A stretch of 64,000 bases of DNA from Chamaecyparis obtusa (Eukaryota > Streptophyta > Pinopsida > Cupressales > Cupressaceae): assembly GCA_027943335.1 (NCBI GenBank), contig BSBK01000765.1, positions 2,959,001 through 3,023,000 on the forward strand, written 5' to 3'. Numbering within the stretch: the stretch's first letter is position 1; each line of letters starts with the position of its first letter. The notes beneath the pieces are model-generated. The model saw nothing but the letters and a program-made list of their open reading frames with translations. It made no database searches and was not told the DNA's origin. Shown here piece after piece: positions 38,650 through 50,720 of this stretch. The position numbers and the translations under genes are program-made.

Positions 38650-40563
38650 ATGATTTAGGTCACCTATCCTGATGTACATGTTCGCCATTCTTATCCGGCC
38701 ACCTAGAGATTGTGTGTCACTTTGCCAGACCCGATGAGGGTTCATCTCGCTACCTGTGGATTTGAGCACCTGATTCATTTACCCGATATTAGGGTAAATC
38801 ATGGTTTATTGACTGCCCTGATTGAGAGGTTTCATTCTGAGACCCAGACTTTCCACCTTCCGACTGGGGAGATTACTGTGACCCCTAAGGATGTGTATAG
38901 GATTCTTTGCATTCCTTTTCATGCTCCGTGGTGTCCCGAGTATGTCAGTGGAGGATCGAGGGGACTGCATGCGTTCAGACGACTGTTCGATGATCAGACC
39001 TAGCTGACTGGGTCTATATCCTGGGAAACACTTGTGCAGAGATATGGTTAGACACATCGCCTATAGTGTATCATTGCGGGGATGATCGGAGAGTTGATTA
39101 TGCCTGGCCGTCAGCAGAACGGCTTCTTGATGGGATGGGCACCTATGGTAGCACTCTTGATGGCTACACCTACTGAGCTTGCCTAGGGTCAGTGTCTGTT
39201 GGCACACTTGTATTCTGAGATGCACGAGGTCATGTATCAGGACTGCAAGACATTTGCTTCAGGAGCGGTGGTACTGCAGATATGGGCTTGGGAGCATATC
39301 CCAGTTTTGAGACCAGTTTTCCAGAGTCAGCGACAGCCATAGGAGCCGGTTATATATATGTATGCTGGTTATGTTACTCAGGTTCGCATGAGTCACACCG
39401 AGTATTTCCACCGATGCTTGGATGACATGACCTTCGTGATCTGGAGACCATATGTACAGATAGAGGCCTGGCCTACTGCGAGAGAGTAGTTTTCATTTGT
39501 TTTTCAGAGCAGGATATTGATAGGACGGACCTCCACTGTCTTGGAGAGATTTTTGATTACCAGAGTCTGGCATCAGTATGGATGCATTCAGGATGTCCCG
39601 CAGGATTATGCTGCTTATGCCCGCATTGTGCATGAGATAGGGCTTGGATGGGCACCACGGCTGAGTTATACTGTATGTGCTGAGGAGAATAGCTGGATTA
39701 TTGGTAGCGATTGGGACTACCTTCCATAGGTGGTTGATGCAGGTGTGACAGATGCATATGTGGCGTGGCTTGCTGATCACCGGATTCACCGATTTTCTGA
39801 TCCGACAGAGCTGATACCCTCCATGGAGGAGGCTATGGATGTTACAGGGGCTCCTATGAGAGCAGGACCGAGACCACAGGGGGTACACCCTACTCCTCTG
39901 AGATAGAGAGCTATGGCTCCTTTACAGAGAGCACTAGGGCATGGGAGGCCTCCACATCCTTCTACATCTACAGTGGGTACATCTTCTGGCACACAGAGAC
40001 GGAGTCGAGGTGAGAGTGGCACACTGGGCGGAGTAGGATCTGCAGATGATGTTCTAGGAGCTGAGCAGTTTCCAGGTGGGACCAGTGGGGATGACACATT
40101 TGATTTGGGTGCTGAGGTTAGACGTCATAAGGCGCATAGGGTGAGCATTCCTTCACATGTAGATCAGCCAGCACAGCCAGCATAAGACACAGATATGCCA
40201 TCAGCTGATGTAGAGCCTGCAGTTCCTCTTACTTCAGCCAAGATTATCAGACGGCTTAGAGTTCAGGTCCGGGACCTGAAGATAGAGCAGGCCAGATTAG
40301 AGGAGAGGCATCGAGAGGCAGATAGATAGCATACAGAGCAGTGCACAGAAATACAGAGATTACAGGCAGAGGTGATTCATCAGACTGCGCGGGCCTCATA
40401 TTATGTATCTGCGTACTATGCAGTAGTCCCTGCGGCACAGAGAGTGCCTACCTATTCTCAGTATATGGCAGCATCAGAGGGAGCTAGGGCACCACGAGCA
40501 GAGCAGATACCAAATGCACCACCTCCTCCTCCACCAGATGCAGAGGAGCATGCTGATAGTTGA
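38650..40563 (+). pseudogene. Antisense ORF with plant mobile domain in the Tat 3' region
   Basis: One + strand frame, 638 codons, no frameshift but twelve in-frame stops: TAG at 38656, 38704, 39001, 39049, 39064, 39184, 39340, 39487, 39727, 39904 and 40327, and TAA at 40183. Residues match the plant mobile domain (aminotransferase-like domain of MAIN/MAIL proteins and some transposases): GLLTALIERFHSETQTFHLP, GEITVTPKDVYRILCIPFH, later VLERFLITRVWHQYGCIQD and YARIVHEIGLGWAPRLSY. The C-terminal third is Pro/Ser/Gly-rich, then a charged helix (RVQVRDLKIEQARLEERHRE) and a proline run. Tat elements are known to carry antisense ORFs here, some with this domain. Role unknown; a start at ATG 38650 is tentative. 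Confidence 0.85.
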
Positions 40564-42589
40564 TTTCCCTTCTCATCTATTACTTTCTCACTGATACATT
40601 GTTGTGTCTGATAGCTCTACGGAGTTCATTCTTTTGTACCCTGTGCCAGTAGTGCACCCCTGACTATTTGAGATTTTTGATATATATATGAGATCGATAT
40701 TTTTGGTTGTGACATCATGTGTACTTGTCATTCTTATTATGTATGATGATATCATGTGATGTTAATGCTATGAGTAGTGTAGAATGTATGTATAAATCAA
40801 TGCAATGCAATGATTTCTTTCATATGTATGAATGTTATGCAGATGTAATGATTATGGAAATATGTATGTTTATGCAATGGATGTAAATGTAATGTAATAA
40901 ATGTTTATGATATGATATGTAAATGCAATGATACACATGATATGTTTTGCAAGTTGATGAAGACAAGTACTCAGTCTTATGTCAAAAAGATGGTTAACCC
41001 AAGAGGATCATTGCTTGCGATTCTGTGAAGAGACCTTCGAGTTAGGTTCAGCTCTTGTTAGATTTGAAGATGTGATTGATTAATCATTTACGCATTGAAG
41101 TTCATTTAATCATTGTGAGATCATGCAAACATTCAAAATGCAATGAGACATGCAAAATGAAATGCAACCTAAGACCTAGGACCTAGTCACTGATCATATG
41201 TCGATTTGTTATCATCATTGAACTTTTAGGTAACCGGATAAATCAATACAATGCCCACTAGCTATGAAACCATAGACATATGAATATCGATTTGTATGCG
41301 CAAGAATCAATACAACACCCACTGGTTATACAACCATGGACATATGAATATTGGTTTTTGTTTTCGGAATGTCAGATTAGATATAAGCACCAAGGCACAA
41401 GCGCCAAGATGACCTGAATATAATGTCCATTTTGATATAACAATTTGTATAAGCATCAAAACATAAACGTCATGATGACCTGAATACGCCTTGCATTGCA
41501 AACACATCAAACAGTCAAGAGATCATTCTAAATCCAATGTGAATTACCCGTAGTGACCCTTTATCGTTCACCTCCTTAGGCAAGATTGCATTCCACAGTA
41601 GGAGAAAGAACTTACTCAAAAAGACAATAGTTAGATCAAACTTCCTTGAATTGTCTGGGTATCAATGGTCGAGGTACGCATGGCCATCCAATTCGAGATA
41701 GAGGCTCTTACAGTCGGACACCATTTCAATCCAGAATTTCCAAAGTTATTAGATTTCACATACGAGCAAAAAACAAAGAAAAGATTATGCCCCCAGTCAT
41801 CACTCTCTAAATCCTATAAAGGACATCATCGAAGAGCTCAAAGGGACACAATATGCAAAAATCTCAATGCGAATCAGTAAGCATACAAGGAGATAAAAGC
41901 ATGAAGCACAGATTGTTTTCAGTTTGAGTTTGATGTTTGATTGTGTTGTTGTAGATGCAAAATCCTTTCTGGAGACAAGACTGACTGACTGACTCACATG
42001 AAGCTTTAAAGGATTCTGACTAGATATGATCCGTCTAAGATACATGGGAGCCCATAGGATATGACATTGATTGCCCCCAAATTTGAACATTGATAGGATA
42101 CAGATGCCTGAGCTGATTGGTGTACAGACCGACTTATTGAAACCAAGATATGCAGAAACAAACCGGGAGATATGTACAAACTAAAGCAAGACTGAAAGCT
42201 GGGAAAGACCAAGATTGTGCTGATAGATGGAGCGTTTGGAACAAGTGGCACCTGTTTGCTAGATTTTCACCATCTTGGTAGAGATTCTATTTTTGCTACC
42301 AAGGCGCCTGTTTCCAGGTTTTCACCAAGGCACTTTTTCTTTTTTCTCATTTTTTTTGTATTTTTCATTTTTTCAATTTTTTTGAATTTTTGATATTTTT
42401 TTATTTTTTTGAATTTTTTATATTTTTTTATTTTTTTGAATTTTTGATATTTTTCATTTTTTTTTTTAATTTTTTTTTTTGTGAATCATCAAGGTGCCTA
42501 TTGCTAGGTTTTCACCAAGATGTTCATTTTTTTAGGACTTTTTCCAATTTTAAAGATTTTTTCAGGATATTTACCAAGCACTGAATGCC
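40564..42589. other. Region between antisense ORF and integrase
   Basis: No ORF of note. A motif of the form GCRCCTGTTT...GGTTTTCACCA is repeated near 42248, 42305 and 42495, surrounding a T-rich tract. ATG-rich AT sequence (TGCAATG, ATGTAATG words) fills 40700-41160. Confidence 0.5.
42338..42482. repeat. T-rich low-complexity tract
   Basis: Nearly uninterrupted T runs separated by GAATTT and GATATT, including an imperfect tandem unit GAATTTTTGATATTTTTTTA. On the element's coding strand it is A-rich and lies about 110 bp past the integrase stop. Confidence 0.9.
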
Positions 42590-43774
42590 TTAGGCATAGA
42601 ATTTCTTCAGATGGAGAACGTTGATTGGTTCTCGGAAATGTTCTCCTTCAGTCATTGAGAGTTGATAAGCACCAGAGCCAAAAGTAGCAGTGATTACAAA
42701 GGGACCCAGCCAATTGGGTTCGAACTTCCCCTTGTGTTTGCAATGGGATTGATTTTTAGAATTTTCTCTCAACACTAGATCACCAACCTGAAATTCTCTA
42801 TGTTTGACTTTCTTGTTGTAGCCTCTAGACATTCTTTTCTGATACACTCTGAGATGATCATACGTTGCTTGCCTGCGCTCATCTAGTAATTCAAGTTCTT
42901 GTAACCTAGACACTCTGTAGTCTTCATCAGTGACAAGTCCATGCATTCTGATTCTGAGTGATGGGATTTCAACCTCAATAGGCAGTACCGCTTCAGACCC
43001 ATAAACTAAAGCAAAAGGTGTAGCCCCTGTAGGTGTTCTGATACTAGTTCTATAGGCCTAGAGAGCTGGATTGATCATGAGATGCCAGTCTCTTCCTATT
43101 TTATTCACTGTTCTGTGTAAGATTTTCAAGAGATTTTTGTTTGAAGCTTCAGCTTGCCCATTCCCTTGAGGATAGTAGATAGAAGACCAATGTTGAGTAA
43201 TCTTGAACTTAGCACATAAGTCATCTAGGTCCTTGTTTTTGAATTGTCCCCCGTTATCCGTGATTATAGAGTGAGGGACCCCATATCTACAAATGATGTA
43301 GTTCAGGATGAACATAGAGATCTATTTCCCTGTTGCTTGTGTTAGAGGAACTGCTTCTACCCATTTTGTAAAATAATCTGTAGCTGTGATTATATGGGTA
43401 TGTCCATTAGAAGAGTGCGGATGGATAGCACCTATGAGATCAAATGTCCATTGTTGAAAAGGCCATTGTGTAGTAAAGGGAATCAGATCTCTCCCTGGAG
43501 CATGAATCAAGTTGCCATGTACTTGACACTGTTGACAGTTTTTAGCAAATTGAATAGCTTCTTTTTCCATTTCAGGCCAATAATACCCAGCCCCAATAAG
43601 TTTTTGAGCTAACGTTAAACCGTTCGAGTGTGACCCACATATACCCTCGTGGACTTCCTCTAATGCACGTTGAGACTCTTCTCATTCTAAACATCTAAGC
43701 AGTGTACCATCTAGACCTCGTTTATATAGATCATTACCAATGATGACATATCGGGATGCGGATCGGATAAGGTT
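42590..43774 (-). pseudogene. Tat integrase
   Basis: Inserts the cDNA into the genome. In order on the minus strand: zinc-binding region ending CQQCQVHG; catalytic core WTFDLIGAIH (Asp), SIITDNGGQFKNKDL (Asp) and YYPQGNGQAEASNK (Glu), so all three acidic residues are kept; then a C-terminal SH3-like part (KVKHREFQVGDLVLREN, KFEPNWLGPFVI, INVLHLKKFYA). Stops: TGA near 43686, TAG near 43322 (GK*ISMF, Gln expected) and TAG near 43064 (AL*AYRTS, Trp expected). TAA at 42590 looks native. No chromodomain, as expected for Tat. Confidence 0.92.
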
Positions 43775-44392
43775 TCATTTCTCAAAATGGTTAAAGGACT
43801 CAGGGATGATTTGGTCATGGAGATAGGAGAATAGATTTTTGTAGCAAGATGAGTCATAACCTACAACAGTGCAGATCATGCGGGTTTCAGGGGAGTCATA
43901 TGTAGGATAGGATAGGGCTTCCACCAGGAACTCGTAGCGTAGTTCATGTTCGGGCTGCTGTAAAAAAGTAGATAATGTTGCCATTGCATCGGCAGCCTTA
44001 TTCTCCATTCTGGGTATTTGCTCAAATGTGATAGAGATGAAGTATTTCTTTAAATCATCTACCATTCTTTTGTAAGGAATGAGCTTTTCATCTTTGGTTT
44101 GGTACACATCATTGACCTGGTGGATGACCAATTGTGAGTCTCCATGGATGTGCATCTCTGTAACTCTCCACTGTATTGCCATTTTCATACCATTGAGGAG
44201 TGTCTCATATTCAACAATATTGTTTGTGCAAGGAAACTTTAATCTGAATGCTTTGGGTATCGAGTATCCTTGAGGAGTGATGAACAATATGCCTGCTCCC
44301 AATCCATTCTGTGTGTAGGAGCCATCAAAGAATAACCGCCATGTTCTAGAAGAGAGGTGCATGATAGAAGAATCGAGAAATTCCATTTGCAT
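43775..44392 (-). pseudogene. Second (archaeal-type) RNase H of the Tat element
   Basis: A separate RNase H after the usual one: WRLFFDGSYTQNGLGAGIL (first Asp), NNIVEYETLLNGMKMAI (Glu), MHIHGDSQLVIHQV (Asp) and RMENKAADAMATL (last Asp). All four acidic positions are present. Dual RNase H domains are a hallmark of Tat. It is separated from integrase by a TGA at 43775 and from the first RNase H by a TAG near 44446 (KG*VIADQL, Gln expected). Confidence 0.92.
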
Positions 44393-45790
44393 GGGTGTAT
44401 CATCAAATAGTGGTGCTTCAGCTAATTGATCAGCAATGACCTATCCTTTGATAGCTTTTCTTTCAACATATTCAATGTCAAATTCTCTCAAGAGCATGAC
44501 CCATTTAGCTAGTCTACCTATGAGGGCAGTCTTGCTTAGGAGATATTTTAGTGGATCAATTTTAGCTACCAAATGAGTGGTATGAGCTAACATGTAGTGT
44601 CTCAATTTCTATGATGCAAAGATCACAGCTAGACATGCCTTCTCTATCATTGAGTAGTTCTTCTCACAGGCCACTAAAGTTCGGCTGATATAGTAGATGG
44701 CTCTTTCTTTCTTGTTCTCATCATGCTGTGCTAGCAATGCCCCCAGTGATGTATCTATTGCAGAGACATATAATATTAATGGCTTCCCATGAATAGGAGG
44801 CATCAATATAGGTAGATTTGATAGATACTTCTTGATATGTTTAAAGTTGTTCTCGCATTCTTCATTCCATGCAAAGGTCACACCTTTATGTAATGTTTTT
44901 GTAAAAGGCTGTGAGATGTCCGCTAGCTGTGATATGAATCTTCTGATAGATTGAACTCTACCTTGCAACGTCCTCATTTGACTGATATTTGTGGGAGGTT
45001 GCATCTCTATTATAGCCTTGACCTTAGCTAGATCAACTTCAATGCCTTTCTTGGAGACGATGTATCCTAGGAGCTTTCCAGAAGTGACTCCAAAAGCACA
45101 CTTTTTAGGATTTAGTCAAAGACTAAATTTTTCCATTCTGTCGAGGATCATGCTTAAGTCTGTTAGATGTTTAGTTCTAATCATGGATTTTGCCAAGGTA
45201 TCATCTACGTAATCCTCCATTGTTCTATGCATCATATCATGAAAAATAGATGTCATTGCTCTTTGATATGTAGCTCCAGCATTTTTGAGCCCGAATGGCA
45301 TAACATTCCAACAGAAAGTTCCCCACGCACATGTGAAAGCTATTTTCTCTTGATCTTCTAGAGCAATTTTGATTTGGTTGTATCCAGAAAAGCCATCCAT
45401 TAAGGAATACATTTCATAGCCTGCAGTCATGTCCACTATCATATCAATGTTAGGTAGTGGAAAGTAATCCTTAGGGCATGCTCTGTTCACATCTCTAAAG
45501 TCCGTGCACACTCTGATTGAACCATCTGGTTTGGAAATAGGTACAATGTTGGAAATCCACTCAGCATAGTCTATGACACGGATGAATCCATCTTTTAGGA
45601 GTTTTTATAGTTCTGCTTTGACTAAGAGTGCAACATGAGGATGCATCTTTCTCAATTTTTGTTTGATTGGTTTTACTCCGGGAGCAATGGATAGATGGTG
45701 CATAATGAGATTGGGATCCAATCCTGGCATATCTGAATATTTCCATGCAAAGTTGATCTTTTTCTCTGATAAGAAGGTAGTGAAGTTCTA
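44393..45790 (-). pseudogene. Tat reverse transcriptase and first RNase H
   Basis: Contains KPIKQKLRKMHPHVALLVKA, SNIVPISKPDGSIRVCTDFR, YSLMDGFSGYNQIKIA, MPFGLKNAGATYQRAM and the active site YVDDTLAKS, then NPKKCAFGVTSGKLLGYIVS. The connection/RNase H region reads ILYVSAIDTSLGALLAQHDE, KERAIYYISRTL, EKNYSMIEKACLAV and KLRHYMLAHTT. It copies element RNA to DNA and degrades the template. Stops: TAA near 45604 (EL*KLL), TGA near 45114 (SL*LNP, Arg expected) and TAG near 44609 (AS*KLRHY, Gln expected). All in the same frame. Confidence 0.93.
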
Positions 45791-48523
45791 TTTCTCTTCG
45801 TCTGATAGAGATTGTGCTACATGTACCAATTGTGGTGCCTCTGTTGTACCCAAATTGATGGATTGAGTTGGCTCAATCAGAACTAGAGATCTATCCTGTA
45901 AATGACTCAGAAGGACATCAAATATCTTATCTTTAGGTGCCTCAGAGAGGTTTTCACCTTCAGATACATTTTTTCTTTTTACTTTTGTCAGTTCTGAGAC
46001 TGCCACAAAGTGGTTTTCACCCTCAGAACTCTTTTTCCTTTTCTTTTTACTCTTGTTTTTTTGACTAAGATATTTGATGTCTGACTCGGTCATGCTGACA
46101 CTCGATTCACTGATGGAAGTACTCATAAGCTCAACTGCATTGAGGTAGCAGGCAAGGGCATAGTCATTTGGGAAGGTATACATACCATGGTTTGGGTTTG
46201 TGGAAGTTTGGTCGATAAGATCAGGGCGTTGGATAGTCAAAGCGGGAAAGGCTTGGGATATGGTGTTCACGGATGTGGATATGTCATCATTGGTCCTAAC
46301 CCAATGCTCAAGTTCAAAGGTGATATTATAGCTCAAAATGTTCAATTCATGAATAGGCTCAACATCATCATGGGAGTCCTCTTCAGCCATAGGTGGATCA
46401 GACACGTTAAGTTCATTGTTTCTCTCTAGACCTACATCGGGTTGAGATACATATTGGTGAATAACATCTATATATTTCTCCGTTATAAGCTCATCTTCTT
46501 CTGGAATGGAACCCCATTCATAGTCATTTGACTCAGCTTCTGATTCAGGATCTCTAGGAAATCTTTAAAAATGTGTGAAATCAGGATGAATACCCCAAGA
46601 AGGATTACCCTCAGTCTCTGACTTGAATTCATATTCATGGGAATCAGTGTCAGAATAACTACCCCCTTCTTCTTGATCAGTTTGATTGCCTTCGAGATTA
46701 GCTGGTTCTTGTGGTGCAACCATCTCTTGCACTACAGTAGGTTCTTGTGTGTCTACTACATTAATTCTTTTGATAGGATCATCTTTATCATCAAGAAGAT
46801 CTTTGATCTCTTTAGGAAATTTTTCATAGGGGATAAGCTCAGAGCTATCTGAATCATCATCAGAGGGCTCTGTTTCTTCTTTCTTAAGAAGGGGTTCTCC
46901 TAGTGCAATTTGTTCTATGACATGAGAACAACCACCTCTGAGATGATAGGGTTTCTTCTTAAACCCTATGCCACCAGTATCTTTTTTGTCTCTACCAATA
47001 TGTGAAATGGGTGTCACAAGACCCTTTCCCCTGATTCCTAGAGGTCCCTAACCGGAATATCCCATCTTGGCTATCAATTTGTTTCCTGGACCATATGAAT
47101 TAGAAGGGATTGTAGGTGCTATAGATTCACTAGGTTGAACAATTTTGGATTCAGAATCATCTTTGTATAGCCATGCAAGCACAACTTCATCTTCTTCAAA
47201 TTCTTGTTTGGATACTTGCTCCGCCACAAAATTTCTTTTGTATGCTTCCATAGGTTCTTTAGGTTCTGATTTAGATTGCTTCAAAGATTGTCCATATGAA
47301 TTGGGCAAGATAGGGAGAGATGTCATAGACAAGACTGGCTCTATAGTGTATTCTCCCATCCCATTTTCTTTGATATTGATCTCTTTAGCAATGTCGTCCA
47401 TCTTAGATGTGGAAGCAACATTTAGCTGCTTGATGGAAGATTCTCTGTTATTGGGAACAAGCTTATCGGCACTTTCCTTCAATGTATTGCAAGTTGTACT
47501 CAGATTTGCTGGGATAGTAACCTCCACTCCTTCATAGGGAAATTTCAAGCATTGATGGTACGTAGAAGGAATAGCTTGCATTTCATGTATACAGGGTCTC
47601 CCTAGAAGGATATTGTAAGCCAATGGTAGATCAAGCACCTGACATGTGGTATCTTTGATGACCGGACCCACTCGGATGGGTAAGACAATAGTGCCTTTAG
47701 AAGCTCTTTCTTGTTCATCATAGGCTTTTATGGTGATCTTCTTTCGAGGATCAATAGCCATCTCTAAGAATCCCAACTGTGTGATTAAGTTGTAAGAACA
47801 AATGTTGAGGCCTGCGCCCCCATCTATCAACACACGTTTGACTCGACGGTTCTGGATCAAGACTTCTATGTGCAAGGGTTGATTATGTGGGTGACTTAGG
47901 GAGTTGTCATCCTCTTCTGAAAAGGAGATATATTGCAGAGACATTAGATGACCAACCATAGTCTGGAACCTATCTAGATCTAGATCATCGGGAACATTAG
48001 AGCCGAGCAAAGCTTTGTCTAGGATATCTCTGTGAGCTGGAGATATTCGAAGTAACTCAAACATGGAGATTTTGGCATTGGTATGCTGGAGTTGTTGGAC
48101 AATGCTGTAAGATGTAGGTCTTGTATCCTTTGGATTGGAAGATTTTGAGGCAACCTTCTGTCTAGAAGTAGATGTGAGATTGAAAGGTATCTTAGGGACA
48201 TTAGATGAACTTGGTGTTTGTCCTTTCAAATGAGTCTGAGCTTGTGATCTGGTAACCGCATTAGCTGAGGAATGATTTCTATCCCTTCGTACAATTGTGA
48301 TGACATTGCAGCTCTCAGAGATACATGGTTCAACCATATTGATGACAGCATCATTTCCAGGGTAGGCATAGTTGACTTTTTCCCTCATGTTAGGCTGGGA
48401 AGTGGAAACTCCTTTTCCATGTTGTGGAAATGGTTCTGTAAATGCTGTGTGATCATTATTGCTGGTAGGATTATTGATCATGATGTCCCCTTGATCTATC
48501 AAGTCTTGAATGGTATGCTTCAA
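45791..48523 (-). pseudogene. Tat protease and long acidic linker with a G-patch-like motif
   Basis: An N-terminal linker leads to the aspartic protease: VLIDGGAGLNICSYNLITQL (active-site Asp near 47826; DGGA for the usual DTGA/DSGA), then LAYNILLGRPCIHEMQAIPS. A glycine-rich segment KMGYSG*GPLGIRGKGL (about 47075-47020) resembles a G-patch RNA-binding motif. After it comes a very acidic, low-complexity linker (DDDSDSSELIPYEKFPKE) and Lys-rich KSKKKRKKSSEGEN up to RT. Stops: TAG near 47046 and at 45788 (EEK*NFTTF), TAA at 46565. The linker is unusually long, which partly explains the element's size. Confidence 0.8.
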
Positions 48524-50086
48524 GTGGAAGCATCCATTAGTTCTGTGGCCTTTAATCCGATGGAAAGCATAGTATTCATTATCTTTCCACCAATATGGTT
48601 TTGGATCCAGATCAGGTTTTTAGATTGGTGGTAAAGAGATCATGTTATCAGCTATCAGGGTTCTCAGGGAAGATTCCAAAGATTCTCCCAGGGGAGTAAA
48701 CTTTCATTTATTATCCCATCGTTTGAATGGCTTCTTTGGAGATGGTTCAGCAGATTTTTGCTCTGAAGCTTCAATGGCTTTGGTGAGATTGTAGGCTGGT
48801 GCCTTTGATGGGGCGCGGATAGTGTCAACAACACCATCAGAGATGATACCTTTGTTTCTATTCTAGCTCTTGTTTTTATCTTTTGAGCTAGATCCAGATT
48901 CAGACTTGTCCTTTTGAAGTGTGATTTCTCCTTTCTTGACAAGTACTTTCTCAATCTTGATTGCATTATCCACCATTTTATCAAAAGATACATGATCTTG
49001 CATTTGTAATGGATAGTTGAGCTCTAGAACAAGTTATTGATAAAGATTTCAAGTTTCTCCATTTCGGGAATTGGTCTAGCATATAGAGAAAACTTCTTTC
49101 GCCACCTCTTGAGAAAAGTTAGGAATGATTCCCCTGGATATTGCTTGAGGTTACAAATATCGATCATGGTAATTGGATGTTGAATATTGTTGATAAAACA
49201 ATTTAATCAGTTCCTCAAAATTTTTGATCGTAGAAGGTAATCTTGAAAACCACTGAATGGATGCCCCTCCCAAGGATCTAGGAAAAAGATGCATTAGATA
49301 AGTCAGTTCATGCATGAATTCCATGGATTGCGTACAGAACTCTCTGACATGATCTTGAGGATCAGAGTGTCCGTCATATTTGTCATACTTTGGTATCTCC
49401 ACTCTTTTTGGGAATGGAGGCATATACAAGTCTTTGTCAAAAGGGAAAGGACAAAGGGCCTCCATGGAGAATTCCTTGGGTTCCTTCTCTTTCTCAATTT
49501 TATTCATTTTGACTTGCATAGCATGCAGCTGGTTCATTATGGCCGTCATCAGAGTTTCTTCCTCATGCGTGATGATGTCTTCGACATTGAAGTGAGGAGG
49601 AAGTTTAGCTCCTTCCTGGGCTAATTGCAAAAAGTATGCCTCTCTATCCATTTTCAAGAAATGCCTCATCATTCTTTTTAATTCATCGTCATTCTGACAC
49701 CGATGGATTTCAGAGGGTGTAGGGTCTTGGTCGGCATTATGTTGAGAATGGTGTCCCTGGGATCCTCCTCCTGGAGAACCGTGGTTTGTCCCTGCTTGAG
49801 ACATGGTAGGAGTTTTTGGGCTCCCTGGAATAGATTGAGGAGGAGTTTGTTGATTACCTCTGTGAGTTGATAGAGGAGGTATGTAACCAATTTTCAATCG
49901 AAAGTTACCGAGACCGTCGTCTTCATAAATACCTGACTTGATGATTTGTTCAAGAGTTCGACTTGGGGTATTGGTCAAAAGTAAGTTTTGAGATGTTTCT
50001 TCTGATTTCTTGTGTGAAGAAGCTCTGGTCTCCACCATTAACTTTGAATGAAACAGAAGAAAAGGACGAAGACAACTGAAGAACAA
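48524..50086 (-). pseudogene. Tat gag
   Basis: Capsid precursor. It begins near 50086; MVETRASSHK at 50038 is a likely start. It contains LYMPPFPKRVEIPKYDKYDG, DPQDHVREFCTQS and SLGGASIQWFSRLPSTIKNF, the retrotransposon gag core of Tat elements. Between about 49160 and 49035 the homologous protein (DICNLKQYPGESFLTFLKRW) is in a different frame, then the original frame returns (DHVSFDKMVDNAIKIEKVL), so there is a compensating indel pair. A knuckle-like YYAFHRIKGHRTNGC lacks the first Cys. Stops: TAA at 49151, TAG, TGA and TAA further on. Confidence 0.88.
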
Positions 50087-50502
50087 TTTGATTCGAGAAA
50101 ATCGAATGACTCAACCTTGTCAAGATTGTGATAGTTTTGAAGATCTGATGGGATGTGGGTGAAGGAAACTGTGCCCTGAATGTATGGCATAGATCACCCA
50201 AAAGATAGCGGACACGAGTTCTCAACACTTAGTTTGTTTTTGAAGATTGATTGATTGAAGATTGATAGTTATGACAAGGTTTTGACACGAGATAAAAAGG
50301 ACTCAAATTGATTGAACAGAAGGCTAGATTGGATTCAAAAGATCACTCTTGGAAAATGGTAGAATGCTCAATAGCTACTGCTCTGTTCCTGACACAATGA
50401 TATTTTTGACAGATTCTGGAACTAGACTGGAAACATTGGATATCTCGCAAATTGACAATTTTTGACAACTCTCTCAAATTTTTCCAAATGACACTCTGCA
50501 GA

Positions 50503-50720
50503 CTCGTACGACAGTGGGTAGTCTATGAAACGACAGTTGCAAAACTCGTACGACAGTTGGGTAGCAATGAAACGACAGTTGAAAAAACTCGTACGATAGT
50601 TGCTAACAGATTTTTGGCTTCTTGAATTTTGCTGGTTTGAAAACTCGTACAACACTGGGTTCTCAATCATACGACATATGGGTGATACTGAAATGACATT
50701 TGATAAAAATTCGTACGACT
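50503..50720. repeat. Tandem CTCGTACGACAG repeats (leader, gag-proximal)
   Basis: CTCGTACGA-type cores at 50503, 50545, 50588, 50644 and 50711 (spacing 42, 43, 56, 67), interleaved with GAAACGACAGTTG words. The core is palindromic. The period suggests an original 42-bp tandem unit. Confidence 0.85.

Noticed and set aside
38650..40563. TAG read through as an amino acid (recoding) in the antisense ORF
   Set aside because: The same TAG excess appears in unrelated elements of the window with clear loss of function; mutation decay explains it more simply.
42338..42482. T-rich tract as a LINE or SINE poly(A) tail in minus orientation
   Set aside because: No coding or SINE body adjacent and no target duplications; it is low-complexity sequence within the Tat 3' region.
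49310..49624. Plus-strand ORFs opposite Tat gag
   Set aside because: Shadows of the minus-strand gag frame with no homologous motif.
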